In this document: in pieces, positions 58,801 through 63,239 of the stretch
Numbering within the stretch: position 1 is the first letter of the stretch
Layout: the number at the start of each line of letters is the position of its first letter
From: Hemibagrus wyckioides
Taxonomy: Eukaryota; Chordata; Actinopteri; Siluriformes; Bagridae
Assembly: GCF_019097595.1 (NCBI RefSeq)
Contig: NC_080710.1
Coordinates: 24,200,280 to 24,264,279 of the forward strand
Reading direction: 5' to 3'
DNA: 64,000 bases
The notes under the pieces: model-generated
What the model was told of the DNA's origin: nothing
Databases searched by the model: none
Seen by the model: the letters and a program-made list of their open reading frames with translations, nothing else
Program-made: the position numbers and the translations under genes

Positions 58801-60450
58801 TTTTAGGGGGAGTTTTTTGCCTCCAATGAGAATGAATAAAATGCAGAGTTTTCCTACAATGCACCACAGTGGTTATGCTGAGCAATACCGAAGACTTTAC
58901 AGAGAAATTTGCATCAGAGAAAAGAAAAATAATTTGAACACGCAACTGAGGGTGGGGCTGTGTATAGAATGAACAACTTGCATTTAATTATGCAATATTT
59001 GGTGTACACATTTCTGATTGTTATTCACTTAATTTTTATATATTATAAATGTCATAAATGTCTTTTGAGAGTGGAAAAAGTTCTTTTTTATCCACTGTTT
59101 CCACAAAGGTGAATTGTATTGAATACCACTGTATGCTCTAACATTACAAATTCCCCTTCACTGGAACTTAGAGACCCGAACACGTTTCAGCATGACGAAA
59201 CCTTGAGTGTCCTGCACAGTGCCCTGACCTCAACACCTCTGGGATGACCTGGAATGCTGACGGCATGCCAAGCCTCCACACCCAGCACTGTCTGACCTCG
59301 CGTATAAATCACCACAGCCACGCTCCAAAATCTATCAGAAAGTCTTCCCAAAAGAGTGGAGAATATTACAACAGTAAAGGAATCTGGAGTAGTATGTTCA
59401 GAAAGCACATGTGACTGTGATGGTCAGGTGTCAGGTGTTGTATATGTGCATCTTCTGAATGGTTTATATCGTTCCAACTAAAAAATATTTTCAGGTATGT
59501 GTAGATCACTGGCAAAAGTTCAAATGTTAAAAACAGACCATCTCTGAAGAGGTCAGGATAGGTCTTTAGTCCATAATACTTAAACGACTTTATTAAGCTA
59601 TTGTGTGTTATCTTTTTTTAAAAAGTTACCTGGATTCGTTTCATCATGTGAAGAAGCTCAGTAACATTAATCTGTCTGCATCATTTCAGTGATAGAATAT
59701 CTACACCATGCACCAAGACATTACTGTGACACAGTTCCTCCAAAACGCTGTCAATTACTATAGGTGTTGAAAATCACGTGCTAATCCAGGATATTTATGG
59801 TCATTTGGACACTTTGACAATTTGGATAAATTTCACACTTTATCCGGTCGGATTCGCCCAGTGCAATCCAACTGCCAAAGCTTCTCAGGCAAATCTAATC
59901 CATCTAAAATTATGCTTTATCCGCAGTAAAAACAGTGTTTTCCCGAGCTCATTCAAACTTCCTGTTCACCTGCCAAGTCCTCACATAAACCCAAACCACA
60001 GGGCAAAGTGTCACACAGCGATGTGATGAATAAACTCCTTCACATCCAGATGCTAAGGAAGATTCCAGTTTCATAAGCACATTATTAATACACATTTATT
60101 TACAAAACATATCAGACACATCTGCTATGGCAAAAATGATATGGGATATGATCAAGCACTTTTAGGTATTTCAACCAAATCTCATATCATCACTGATCAT
60201 GTAGAGTGCAGCATAAAAGGTATGTATATTTCCTACAAGAATACTTTAAATGGATAGTTTGTGTCTGTAACTCACCCTTCTCGTCATCATCTAGTAATGG
60301 GATGTAGTCTGTCTTGCCCACCGTTTCCCCGACCTTGTCCTCAAAGTGCTCCGCCTCCAGGGAGGCAATGAAGTCCTTCTGCACTATGTTCTCCTCACCA
60401 GACGGGGACACGCTGTCAGTCAGAGCATCGCTCAGCGTCAGGTCTGCCAT
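16598..60450 (-). CDS. map4: Microtubule-associated protein 4 (MAP4, tau/MAP2 family)
   Basis: Binds and stabilises microtubules through tau-type repeats. Minus-strand coding exons from the 5' end: 60450-60276, 58093-58037, 46133-46014, 45544-45452, 41020-40865, 39593-38241, 32358-31264, 29267-28234, 27515-27273, 26713-26581, 26396-26337, 25194-24896, 24204-24133, 21695-21603, 20925-20844, 20756-20644, 17944-17791, 16843-16598. All junctions keep frame. With every exon the protein is about 1778 residues; skipping exon 17 gives about 1807. The N-terminus ([13 protein letters not shown], then [10 protein letters not shown] and [14 protein letters not shown]) is that of MAP4 rather than tau or MAP2. 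The PGGG repeats at the C-terminus and the 93/82/113-nt repeat exons match the tau-family gene plan. Exons 2-7 are low-complexity and were chosen by splice sites and phase, so they are less certain than exon 1 and exons 12-18. Confidence 0.9.
16844..17790 (-). other. MAP4 intron 17
   Basis: Contains poly-A runs (plus strand) at 16866-16893 and 17303-17328. No further feature seen. Confidence 0.7.
17791..17944 (-). CDS. map4: MAP4 exon 17 (alternative MAP4-type C-terminus)
   Basis: 154 nt, phase 0 in, phase 1 out (donor GTAAGT). Encodes [20 protein letters not shown] and onward, ending LDSLIPET. The closing L-D-S-x-I-x-E-T pattern matches the end of mammalian MAP4 (LDSQIQETSI as I recall it). 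Joined to exon 18 in this phase the next codons are AAT TGA, so translation stops one residue later. Confidence 0.88.
19730..20115 (+). mobile_element. Internally deleted LINE fragment (endonuclease domain)
   Basis: Plus-strand frame reads [20 protein letters not shown] at about 19885-19957, the fish non-LTR endonuclease pattern (TVV.AYAPN.SSEYP.FLE). After an (ATT)n tract comes WWTPVVT and then [12 protein letters not shown]...RAKAVA, which matches the linker downstream of the endonuclease. The D-F-N catalytic part and the reverse transcriptase are missing. Confidence 0.5.
20130..20367. mobile_element. PIF/Harbinger-like MITE with TTA target duplication
   Basis: Ends CACTATGTAACA and its inverse TGTTACATAGTG, with the longer inverted similarity reaching TTGTTCCTGGG on both sides. 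Flanked by TTA at 20127-20129 and 20368-20370. A 3-bp TTA/TAA duplication is the hallmark of PIF/Harbinger insertion. 238 bp, no coding capacity. Confidence 0.65.
20644..20756 (-). CDS. map4: MAP4 exon 16 (microtubule-binding repeat 4)
   Basis: 113 nt as in tau exon 12. Encodes [20 protein letters not shown] and [18 protein letters not shown]. Exits in phase 0, so it can join either exon 17 or exon 18. Confidence 0.95.
20844..20925 (-). CDS. map4: MAP4 exon 15 (microtubule-binding repeat 3)
   Basis: 82 nt as in tau exon 11. Acceptor TTTACAG, donor GTAAGG, phase 1 out. Encodes [20 protein letters not shown] and VNIKHKP. It holds the only repeat cysteine. Confidence 0.95.
20926..21602 (-). other. 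MAP4 intron 14
   Basis: No gene or mobile element seen. An A/AG-rich run lies near 21460-21487. Confidence 0.7.
21603..21695 (-). CDS. map4: MAP4 exon 14 (microtubule-binding repeat 2)
   Basis: 93 nt, exactly the size of tau exon 10, phase 0 in and out. Encodes [20 protein letters not shown] and [11 protein letters not shown]. The VQIV.KK core is the tau-family beta-prone motif. The usual repeat 2 cysteine is replaced by leucine (SRLGS). Skipping would give a three-repeat form. Confidence 0.95.
22475..22974 (+). mobile_element. Internally deleted Tc1-like element
   Basis: Right end AAGGTGTGTCCAAACTTTTG followed by ACTGGTAGTGTA is a common fish Tc1 terminus. The interior carries a decayed transposase start region (GTCAGGTGTTCTGGAA, CCATCAAGCACCATGATGAA, CCTCTGCTGCAGAGGA) corresponding to the N-terminal DNA-binding part. 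The catalytic part is deleted. Confidence 0.6.
23818..23884. repeat. (GATA)n/(GACA)n microsatellite
   Basis: Tetranucleotide run of TAGA then CAGA units in MAP4 intron 13. Confidence 0.95.
24133..24204 (-). CDS. map4: MAP4 exon 13 (72-nt inter-repeat insert)
   Basis: Acceptor TTCCCCAG, donor GTGAGT, phase 0 in and out. Encodes [18 protein letters not shown] and ETSQGK. It separates repeats 1 and 2, at the position where mammalian MAP4, unlike tau, carries an extra insert ending in GK before VQIVSKK. Skipping it leaves the frame intact. Confidence 0.85.
24205..24895 (-). other. MAP4 intron 12
   Basis: No feature beyond short A runs. Confidence 0.7.
24896..25194 (-). CDS. map4: MAP4 exon 12 (basic region and microtubule-binding repeat 1)
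   Basis: Acceptor CAACCACAG, donor GTGAGG, exits at phase 0. Thr-rich, Arg/Pro-rich segment ([15 protein letters not shown]), then repeat 1 core [20 protein letters not shown], which is almost the tau/MAP4 repeat 1 consensus. The exon boundary after GGGK is that of tau exon 9. Confidence 0.94.
25195..26336 (-). other. MAP4 intron 11
   Basis: Mostly occupied by a non-autonomous Tc1-like element (25545-26036). Rest featureless. Confidence 0.7.
25545..26036 (-). mobile_element. Non-autonomous Tc1-like element, family 'TTTGTGGACACC'
   Basis: Left end ATATAGCCAAAGGTTTGTGG and right end TTTCTGACCATGAAGTG are imperfect inverted repeats. The interior (GGGGTTGAGGTCAG, GAGTTCTTCCACTCCAACCT, TTTGTGCACAGA) is antisense to a decayed transposase C-terminal region. 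Fragments of the same family lie at 47231-47371 and 59127-59432. Confidence 0.6.
26337..26396 (-). CDS. map4: MAP4 exon 11 (60 nt)
   Basis: Acceptor ATATGCAG, donor GTACAG, phase 1 in and out. Encodes [20 protein letters not shown] symmetric cassette. Confidence 0.78.
26581..26713 (-). CDS. map4: MAP4 exon 10 (133 nt)
   Basis: Acceptor TTTTTCAG, donor GTGAGT, phase 0 in, phase 1 out. Encodes [17 protein letters not shown] and continues Ser/Ala/Thr-rich to ARRSL. Basic proline-rich linker. Confidence 0.83.
26714..27272 (-). other. MAP4 intron 9
   Basis: No feature seen. Confidence 0.7.
27273..27515 (-). CDS. map4: MAP4 exon 9 (243 nt, Pro/Thr/Lys-rich)
   Basis: Acceptor CCATGCAG, donor GTAAGT, phase 0 in and out. 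Encodes [17 protein letters not shown] and onward: a basic Ser/Thr/Pro/Lys-rich region of the kind that precedes the microtubule repeats in MAP4 and tau and is heavily phosphorylated in the family. Confidence 0.85.
27516..28233 (-). other. MAP4 intron 8
   Basis: No feature apart from a short GCA/GCAGCAA run near 28165-28190. Confidence 0.7.
28234..29267 (-). CDS. map4: MAP4 exon 8 (1034 nt, Lys/Glu/Asp-rich with tandem repeats)
   Basis: Acceptor TTATACAG, enters with phase 1 carried in and exits at phase 0 before GTGAGT. About 344 residues of highly charged K/E/D sequence such as [17 protein letters not shown]. Three 27-residue tandem units of the type [20 protein letters not shown] occupy 29160-28918, followed by a degenerate fourth. 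Likely an extended polyampholyte spacer of the projection domain. Confidence 0.87.
28918..29160 (-). repeat. map4: 81-bp coding tandem repeat, three units, in MAP4 exon 8
   Basis: Units 29160-29080, 29079-28999 and 28998-28918. The first two differ at only 2 of 81 positions by eye; the third is more diverged, and a fourth decayed unit follows to about 28837. Unit length is a multiple of three, so copy changes keep frame. Confidence 0.92.
29268..31263 (-). other. MAP4 intron 7 (2.0 kb)
   Basis: Contains a (GA)n-(GACA)n microsatellite at 29874-29920. No exon or mobile element recognised in the rest. Confidence 0.7.
29874..29920. repeat. (GA)n/(GACA)n microsatellite
   Basis: GAGAGA run leading into GACAGACG/GACAGACA units. 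Confidence 0.93.
31264..32358 (-). CDS. map4: MAP4 exon 7 (1095 nt) or alternative first exon from an ATG at 32386
   Basis: Open frame of 365 codons with donor GTAGGT at phase 1. Reading it as internal uses the acceptor ending CCAACAACAG-like TCCTCTCTCTCC...GCCAG at 32359, which gives phase 1 in as for every neighbouring exon. The alternative is initiation at the ATG at 32386 (A at -3), which would add nine residues; an in-frame TAG lies five codons upstream of it. Sequence is Ser/Pro/Gly-rich with an acidic run ([12 protein letters not shown]) followed by a basic segment ([19 protein letters not shown]). No catalytic motif. Confidence 0.72.
34408..34540 (+). repeat. Decayed tRNA-like SINE head
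   Basis: Shows a TGGTGATGCAGCAGGTTGTG head and a GGTTTGATCCC B-box-like segment, one mismatch from GGTTCRANNCC, as in the widespread fish repeat with GGCGCAGCAGGTAGTG. Degenerate. Confidence 0.4.
35717..35767. repeat. (CT)n then (CA)n tract
   Basis: About eighteen CT units followed by a short CACACA run. Confidence 0.93.
36071..36542. mobile_element. Candidate hAT-like MITE
   Basis: Left end GGGATGCACTAATACCAATA and right end ACCAGTCTCTGTATCGCTGC with ATCC resemble inverted ends of fish hAT-derived elements with GGATGCA...ATACC termini. No transposase sequence. No clear 8-bp target duplication was seen. Confidence 0.38.
37620..37627 (-). promoter_or_regulatory. Candidate recursive splice site (AG|GTAAGT)
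   Basis: On the transcribed strand of MAP4 the sequence reads TTGACTGACATCTATTGCTTCAG immediately followed by GTAAGT, shown here in parts: branch-like CTGAC, pyrimidine-rich TATTGCTTC, AG, then a perfect donor. No other AG precedes it within about 40 nt, so it cannot be the end of a very short exon with its own upstream acceptor close by. Fits a zero-length ratchet exon in a 5.9-kb intron, or the donor of an unrecognised alternative exon. Confidence 0.4.
38241..39593 (-). CDS. map4: MAP4 exon 6 (1353 nt projection-domain exon)
   Basis: Phase 1 in (GTG TCT TTG after ATATGAG) and out (donor GTTTGT after CTGCCTGCCATGTTGCAAG). Encodes 451 residues: [14 protein letters not shown] at the start, a lysine cluster [12 protein letters not shown] that could act as a nuclear-localisation-like or acidic-partner site, acidic Ser/Asp-rich sequence, and a basic Ser/Lys-rich tail ([20 protein letters not shown]). 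The frame stays open to 38035 past the donor, so the donor is chosen because it restores phase 1. Confidence 0.75.
39594..40864 (-). other. MAP4 intron 5
   Basis: Contains a (TAT/TAC)n tract at 39993-40064 and a lone Tc1-family terminus (CCACTTTATTATGAACACTT) at 40360-40380. Nothing else recognised. Confidence 0.65.
40865..41020 (-). CDS. map4: MAP4 exon 5 (156 nt)
   Basis: Acceptor CCATCAG, donor GTAGAG, phase 1 in and out. Encodes a Ser/Thr/Pro-rich stretch starting [15 protein letters not shown] and ending NPLDLPA. In the expected frame, no internal stop, unstructured projection sequence. Confidence 0.7.
41199..42257 (+). mobile_element. Tc1/mariner element with decayed transposase
   Basis: Ends CACTGAGCAGGCATAACATT and the inverse AATGTTATGCCCGATCGGTG match at most positions over about 28 bp, flanked by TA. 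The interior preserves, in broken frames, an N-terminal [15 protein letters not shown] segment, WSDESRF near the first catalytic Asp, and [12 protein letters not shown] near the catalytic Glu. Several stops and indels: inactive. Confidence 0.85.
42883..44150 (+). mobile_element. Nearly intact Tc1/mariner element with DD36E spacing
   Basis: 1268 bp from CAAGGGTTGGACAATGAAAC to GTTTCATTGTCCAACCCCTG. The 20-bp ends are inverted repeats with one mismatch and are flanked by TATA on both sides, fitting TA target duplication. Encodes one transposase on the plus strand (see next entry). Intact ends and nearly intact coding suggest a young insertion. Spacing fits the DD36E group that I recall named Incomer; that name needs a database check. 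Confidence 0.9.
43069..44098 (+). pseudogene. Tc1/mariner transposase, frameshifted near the N-terminus
   Basis: The natural start is the ATG at 43069 ([20 protein letters not shown]), which hits TGA-TAA-type termination as CATGTGACTAA at 43127-43137. Restoring the family pattern needs two more bases there, so I infer a 2-bp deletion. Downstream the frame is open to TAA at 44096-44098, and an out-of-register ATG at 43055 makes it look like a complete 347-residue ORF. In that numbering: first helix-turn-helix about 26-50, GRKRKL AT-hook-like segment 61-66, catalytic Asp156 (LFSDES), Asp247 (QDDNAP) and Glu284 (IIEPLW), with 36 residues between the last two. C-terminus AAKGGPTPY is typical. Confidence 0.85.
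44188..45020. mobile_element. Fold-back element made of two inverted Tc1-like left ends
   Basis: The left arm (44188 to about 44480) and right arm (about 44540 to 45020, reverse complement) carry the same left-end sequence of one Tc1 family: TCCACTTTATTAG terminus, GGCAGCAG, TACAGGT, TTAATGTT-like and GTGATCTCAGTGACTT blocks in the same order. The right arm reaches deeper into the element. No right end of the autonomous element is present. Confidence 0.7.
45452..45544 (-). CDS. map4: MAP4 exon 4 (93 nt)
   Basis: Acceptor with a good pyrimidine tract (TTTCTTTCTCACAG), weaker donor GTTAAT, phase 1 in and out. Encodes [15 protein letters not shown] followed by [16 protein letters not shown]. 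The motif GFPDHWS recalls [10 protein letters not shown] at the start of exon 6, hinting at an old internal duplication. Confidence 0.7.
45545..46013 (-). other. MAP4 intron 3
   Basis: No feature seen. Confidence 0.7.
46014..46133 (-). CDS. map4: MAP4 exon 3 (120 nt)
   Basis: Acceptor GTTACAG, donor GTGAGA, phase 1 in and out. Encodes [20 protein letters not shown] and then [20 protein letters not shown]. Projection-domain sequence with no known fold. Open in the expected frame throughout. Confidence 0.72.
46387..46417. repeat. (GT)n microsatellite
   Basis: About fifteen GT units. Confidence 0.95.
47231..47371 (-). repeat. Fragment of the 25.5-kb Tc1-like family
   Basis: Shares GACACTCGA, CCATGTCTTC, TGGAGCTCACTTTGTG and ATGCTGGAACAGGTCTGGGC with the family seen at 25545-26036 and 59127-59432. 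Both ends are missing. Confidence 0.5.
47771..47995 (+). mobile_element. tRNA-derived SINE, family A
   Basis: tRNA-like head with A-box remnant (GTGGTGTTAAGGC) and B-box remnant (GGTTGGAGCCC), then the body CAGCACCGCCAAGCTGCCAC and a tail GAATTTCACTGTGCAGTA. The copy at 50412-50676 is the same family in the opposite orientation and better preserved. Confidence 0.7.
48296..48320. repeat. (TA)n microsatellite
   Basis: About twelve TA units. Confidence 0.93.
50412..50676 (-). mobile_element. tRNA-derived SINE, family A, minus orientation
   Basis: Read on the minus strand: A box TGGCTCAAGTGGTTAAGGC and a perfect B box GGTTCAAGCCC (GGTTCRANNCC), then CAGCACCGCCAAGTTGCCAC, AAGGCCCTTAACCCTCTCTG and a tail with GAATTTCACTGTGCTGTAAT. 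Pol III promoter elements of the tRNA-like head look intact. Confidence 0.8.
50769..51718. mobile_element. Second fold-back of the same Tc1-like family, with a nested SINE
   Basis: Left arm (50769 to about 51105, interrupted by a SINE) carries CCACTTTGTTAGGAACACCT, CAGCCAATCACATGGCTGCA and ACAGGTCAAGAGCCTCAGTT. The right arm (about 51440-51718) is inverted left-end sequence: CAGGAGATCTGCAGTTTCTG, CAAAGTCACTCAGACCACAT, TGTATCTG and GCACTGTGCAGCTGCCAC. The outer terminus on the right is lost. Confidence 0.6.
50841..51054 (-). mobile_element. SINE family B nested in the fold-back, with target duplication
   Basis: Insert 50848-51047 flanked by AGATACA at 50841-50847 and 51048-51054. Removing it restores the Tc1-family sequence GCAGATACAGGTCAAGAG. 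Body: ACATTTGGCAGATACCCTTA, then AGCAGGGGCAGCTTGGTGGA and a decayed tRNA-like head at the right (minus orientation). Confidence 0.75.
53551..53737 (-). mobile_element. tRNA-derived SINE, family B
   Basis: Minus strand: head TGGAAGCTTAGTGCTTAAGG, near-perfect B box AGTTCGAACCC, body ACTGCCACTGCTGGGTCCCT, end CAAATGCCAGAAATGTAAAT. A 17-bp A/T homopolymer interrupts it at 53598-53616. Confidence 0.7.
54646..54675. repeat. (GT)n microsatellite
   Basis: About fifteen GT units. Confidence 0.95.
54913..55300. mobile_element. Tc1-like MITE (388 bp)
   Basis: Ends GACATTGTGGTCATAAGTTT and (inverted) AAACTTATGACCCCAACTCT match through GTCATAAGTTT. The interior holds CCCTTTCCAACAGATTCTAA, AATGCTGGAAAACCAAA and CAGGACAAACAAGGCACTCG, a pattern I know from a widespread fish MITE with GGTCAAAAGTTTACATACA ends. 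Confidence 0.65.
55838..55891. repeat. (GT)n/(GTAT)n microsatellite
   Basis: GTATGTGTGTGTATGTATG run merging into about sixteen GT units. Confidence 0.95.
56116..56136. repeat. (CAG)n trinucleotide run
   Basis: Six to seven CAG units (GCT on the MAP4 strand, reading as alanine in one minus frame). Confidence 0.9.
57091..57440. mobile_element. Short inverted-repeat element (350 bp)
   Basis: Ends GCACACTACAGACCAAAAGT and (inverted) GCACACTGCAGGCCAAAACT match at about 17 of 20 positions. Interior AT-rich and non-coding. Likely Tc1-type MITE; no convincing target duplication. Confidence 0.5.
57621..57694. repeat. (AAAAT)n pentanucleotide microsatellite
   Basis: About fourteen uninterrupted AAAAT units. 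Confidence 0.96.
58037..58093 (-). CDS. map4: MAP4 exon 2 (57 nt)
   Basis: Acceptor TAAGCAG after a GT-rich tract, donor GTAAGA. Phase 1 in and out, encoding [19 protein letters not shown]. It follows DDDEK as in the mammalian protein, where the equivalent segment begins with a similar TG. An in-frame cassette. Confidence 0.75.
58094..60275 (-). other. MAP4 intron 1 (coding part, 2.2 kb)
   Basis: Contains the Tc1 fragment at 59127-59432. Otherwise no exon, repeat or RNA gene recognised. Confidence 0.7.
59127..59432 (+). repeat. Fragment of the 25.5-kb Tc1-like family (transposase C-terminal part)
   Basis: Carries GAGTGTCCTGCACAGTGCCC, TGACCTCAACACCTCTGGGA and CACAGCCACGCTCCAAAATC, the sense-strand counterpart of the element at 25545-26036. 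TCAACACCTCTGGGA corresponds to the DLNPIEHLWD region around the catalytic Glu, now decayed. Ends near GTGATGGTCAGGTGTC without its terminal repeat. Confidence 0.6.
60276..60450 (-). CDS. map4: MAP4 exon 1 (first coding exon)
   Basis: Encodes the conserved MAP4 N-terminus up to DDDEK and ends in phase 1 before GTGAGT. The ATG at 60450-60448 has a strong Kozak context (AAGG before, G after). Just upstream is a CAGCAG tandem acceptor preceded by TGTTCTC, so the exon starts at 60457 or 60454 and a non-coding 5' exon lies further upstream, not identified. Confidence 0.92.
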
Positions 60451-60809
60451 CCTTCTGCTGGAGAACACAGTGTGGGTTACGATAAAGGAGTAAAATGCAT
60501 GTATCACCACATTTATATGCCCCATGCACTCGTGACTGAAGAAATCCATATACACCTACAATACATATTAATATAATAATGCTTTTCTTCCTTAATTCGA
60601 CATTCCCGATGTTCTCTTTGGAGCAACAGGCACAGCCTTTGACATTCGGTGCATCATTCCAGCGCTCAAACAAAGAAAACAAACAAACAAGCAGCCATTT
60701 TTCAAAGTTGAAGCCACTAGAGGGCAGTATTGGCGGGTTAAAAGAAGAATTTCTCAAACATCATGAATTCCTTCGTGTTACACTGACCTGGGTGGAAAAC
60801 TGTAAACAA

Positions 60810-60960
60810 ATTCAGGATTCAAGAGTTTATTTTCATGTGCAGGAAAGTTACGCAATGCAATGAAATTCTTACTCTGCGACTTTTCCAGCAACCTCTGGCA
60901 TTACTTAAACAGGACAAACAGAAGATACGGACACAGAGAAAACATAACAGTGCAAGACGG
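60810..60960. repeat. Dispersed repeat (ATTCAAGAGTTTATTTTCAT type)
   Basis: GATTCAAGAGTTTATTTTCA, TGTGCAGGAA and GCAATGAAATTCTTACTCTG resemble the 3' part of a common fish repeat with TTTATTGTCATGTGCA and AATGAAATTCTT blocks. Family not assigned. Confidence 0.4.
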
Positions 60961-62360
60961 AGGGAGTGGGAATAGAGGAGGAAGGGTATGAAAATCCAAT
61001 CATTCCTCAATCTAAAATTAACGTGTACCAGTAGAGGAGCATCACAGAGAGGATTAAGGATGACAAGAGATGCCATGCAGGCTCACAGAAGTCTAGCTTT
61101 ATTAATCTCACACAATCTACACAACTCTCTCTCTCTCTCCTGAGCAGAAATAAGAAATGTAGCCAACATGAAAACGGATTAAAAACAGAACTTGTTACAG
61201 AAAACTGAAAGTCCTCTTAACAGAATCAGTTTCCTCTGCAGGCAAATAGGATGTCTAAACATTTTATTTAGCCCCAGCATTACCACACCACATCTAAACT
61301 CAAAACTCCATGACCTCAGTAAACATAAATACTACTAAGCAACGCTAAACCATGTTTAAACCAACCAACACAGACGAAGCTAAGCAGTCAGAAGACCTGC
61401 GTTTCCCTCAGAACCTGCTATTACACACCTAAGAGAGTCACCCTACCCAAAAACATGGCATAGGTTCACTCTAGTAAAACACAATGCATGAGCTAACACA
61501 AAAGGTATTAGGTTAATCTACTACAAGCAACTGGGAATGGAAGTTCATGGAAACAAAAAAACACAGGTGCAGATGGGTGAGAGAAGATAAAAAACGTTGA
61601 CTTGAGTCTACTTGTCCTCTCAGAGGCAAGAGACACTGCATATCAAGACACAAGAGTGGTCTCTTCCGGGGTGACCACACTCACATCTACAGTGTATGTC
61701 TGAATGGTTTAATGGGAATGAAAATTGGATCGATCGTGCTAACGGTTATCAGCGGCTTCGTTCGTTAACCATGTGTATTCATAGTTCTGTGTGCAAATAA
61801 GTTTTCACTGGATACTGAATAGGAGTCAAGGAGTTATGCTTAAGCACGAGGATGTGCATATACTTCTGCACCCTCTATATCATACACATACAAGAACCGC
61901 TAGAGGTAGACAATATCATGTATTTTCTACTGAATGCACATTATTGAGAGAGCAATTACTGATATCATTGCTCACAATATGCAAAGAGATGATGCTGATA
62001 GATCAGAAAATAAAAAAAAATACACACAAGTGGCATGTAAATATTAATTGGGTTTATCCCTTGTTTAACAATTTAGCTCATACAGTGTTATGGAGGCATG
62101 TCCTTTTAACTAAACTGGAAATTGAGAGTGTGGAGTGAATCTTTGCCCAGTACAGGTTTAGTTGACCTCTATTCTAGGGCTTTTAGCTACAAGTTTACTT
62201 CAGAGGGAAACATTTTTTAATTAACTACAAGATGAGCAATGACAATGTCTTACCTTTGTTCACTTCTGGGTTTGGAAATGTACTGTTTTACAAGGTGAGT
62301 GATATGAATAGACAGTAAAACTGCTGAATTTTCACACCATCACATAAAAAAACATAGATA

Positions 62361-62545
62361 TGTGAGGATGTGGTTAAGGTGTTGGACTACTGATCAGAAG
62401 GGTGCGAGTGTGAATCCCAGGTCCAACAAGCTGCCACTGCTGGGCTCCTGAGCAAGGCCCTTAAGCCTCAATTGCTCAGTTGTATAAAATGAGATAAAAA
62501 TGTAAGTCACTCTGGATAAGGGTGTCTGCCAAATGGCAGAATTTT
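62361..62545 (+). mobile_element. tRNA-derived SINE, family B
   Basis: Head GTGGTTAAGGTGTTGGACTA with a decayed B box (GTGTGAATCCC), body AAGCTGCCACTGCTGGGCTC and GCAAGGCCCTTAAGCCTCAA, end AGTCACTCTGGATAAGGGTG with TCTGCCAAATG. Same family as 50848-51047 and 53551-53737. Confidence 0.75.
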
Positions 62546-62869
62546 GAATTGCATTTATTTATGTATGAGACAAGCTATTTGTAAACATGGCAAACAAATC
62601 ATTATTGATTCACTCGACCATTCTTAGACGTTTTGGCATTCCCTATGTCGTCTAATACAAGCAGCACCATGAGCAGGCTACTGCGCTTTTTACAGGGAAA
62701 TTGCTTACCATATATGGTGATTGGAGGGTGTTTCTTTATGCAAATGAGCCTGGCCATGCACAAGCAAATCGATAGAACGTGTGGGATTTCTCAATGGCCA
62801 CTGTCTACAGCTGTGTACGCTCACATTTTCTTGTGCGTATGGGTGCTCTAAAGTTCTTGTTTTACACAG

Positions 62870-63035
62870 CCTCCGCAGTATTAAACACCTCTGGGAGATT
62901 TAGAGAGACATGTTAGACAGCACCCTAAATCACCAACTGAGGGAAACTCTTTGGGGAAAACCTTTGGCATTGCAGTTCCAATCGGTGTCAAGGTGCATTG
63001 AAATGGTTCTTGTGGCTCGTGCTTACAAAACAAAC
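62870..63035 (+). repeat. Decayed Tc1-like transposase 3' fragment
   Basis: ATTAAACACCTCTGGGAGAT, CCAACTGAGGGAAACTCTTT and TCGGTGTCAAGGTGCATTGA with TTCTTGTGGCTCGTGC follow the order of a Tc1 transposase C-terminus (E-x-LW...R...AVLVAR). Confidence 0.45.
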
Positions 63036-63239
63036 ATTTCCTTTAATGTGTCACCCATCTGCACGTTCACTAAATAGTCAGTCACTGAATATAATCTATG
63101 TGCAATCGAGTTACACAAGATATTAAACAATGAATAAATTTTAAACACTAGTGTGGTGAACTCTGATTCCATAACGTTCACGATACTATATAAGCGAATC
63201 GGACACTGCATGCTGTCTAAAGGCAAAACAAACTGTGCG

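Noticed and set aside
59187..59408. 73-codon minus ORF at 59.2-59.4 kb
   Set aside because: Antisense of a decayed Tc1 transposase fragment.
47771..62545. tRNA genes, because of A and B boxes
   Set aside because: The heads lack a foldable anticodon arm and continue into shared SINE bodies; they are SINEs.
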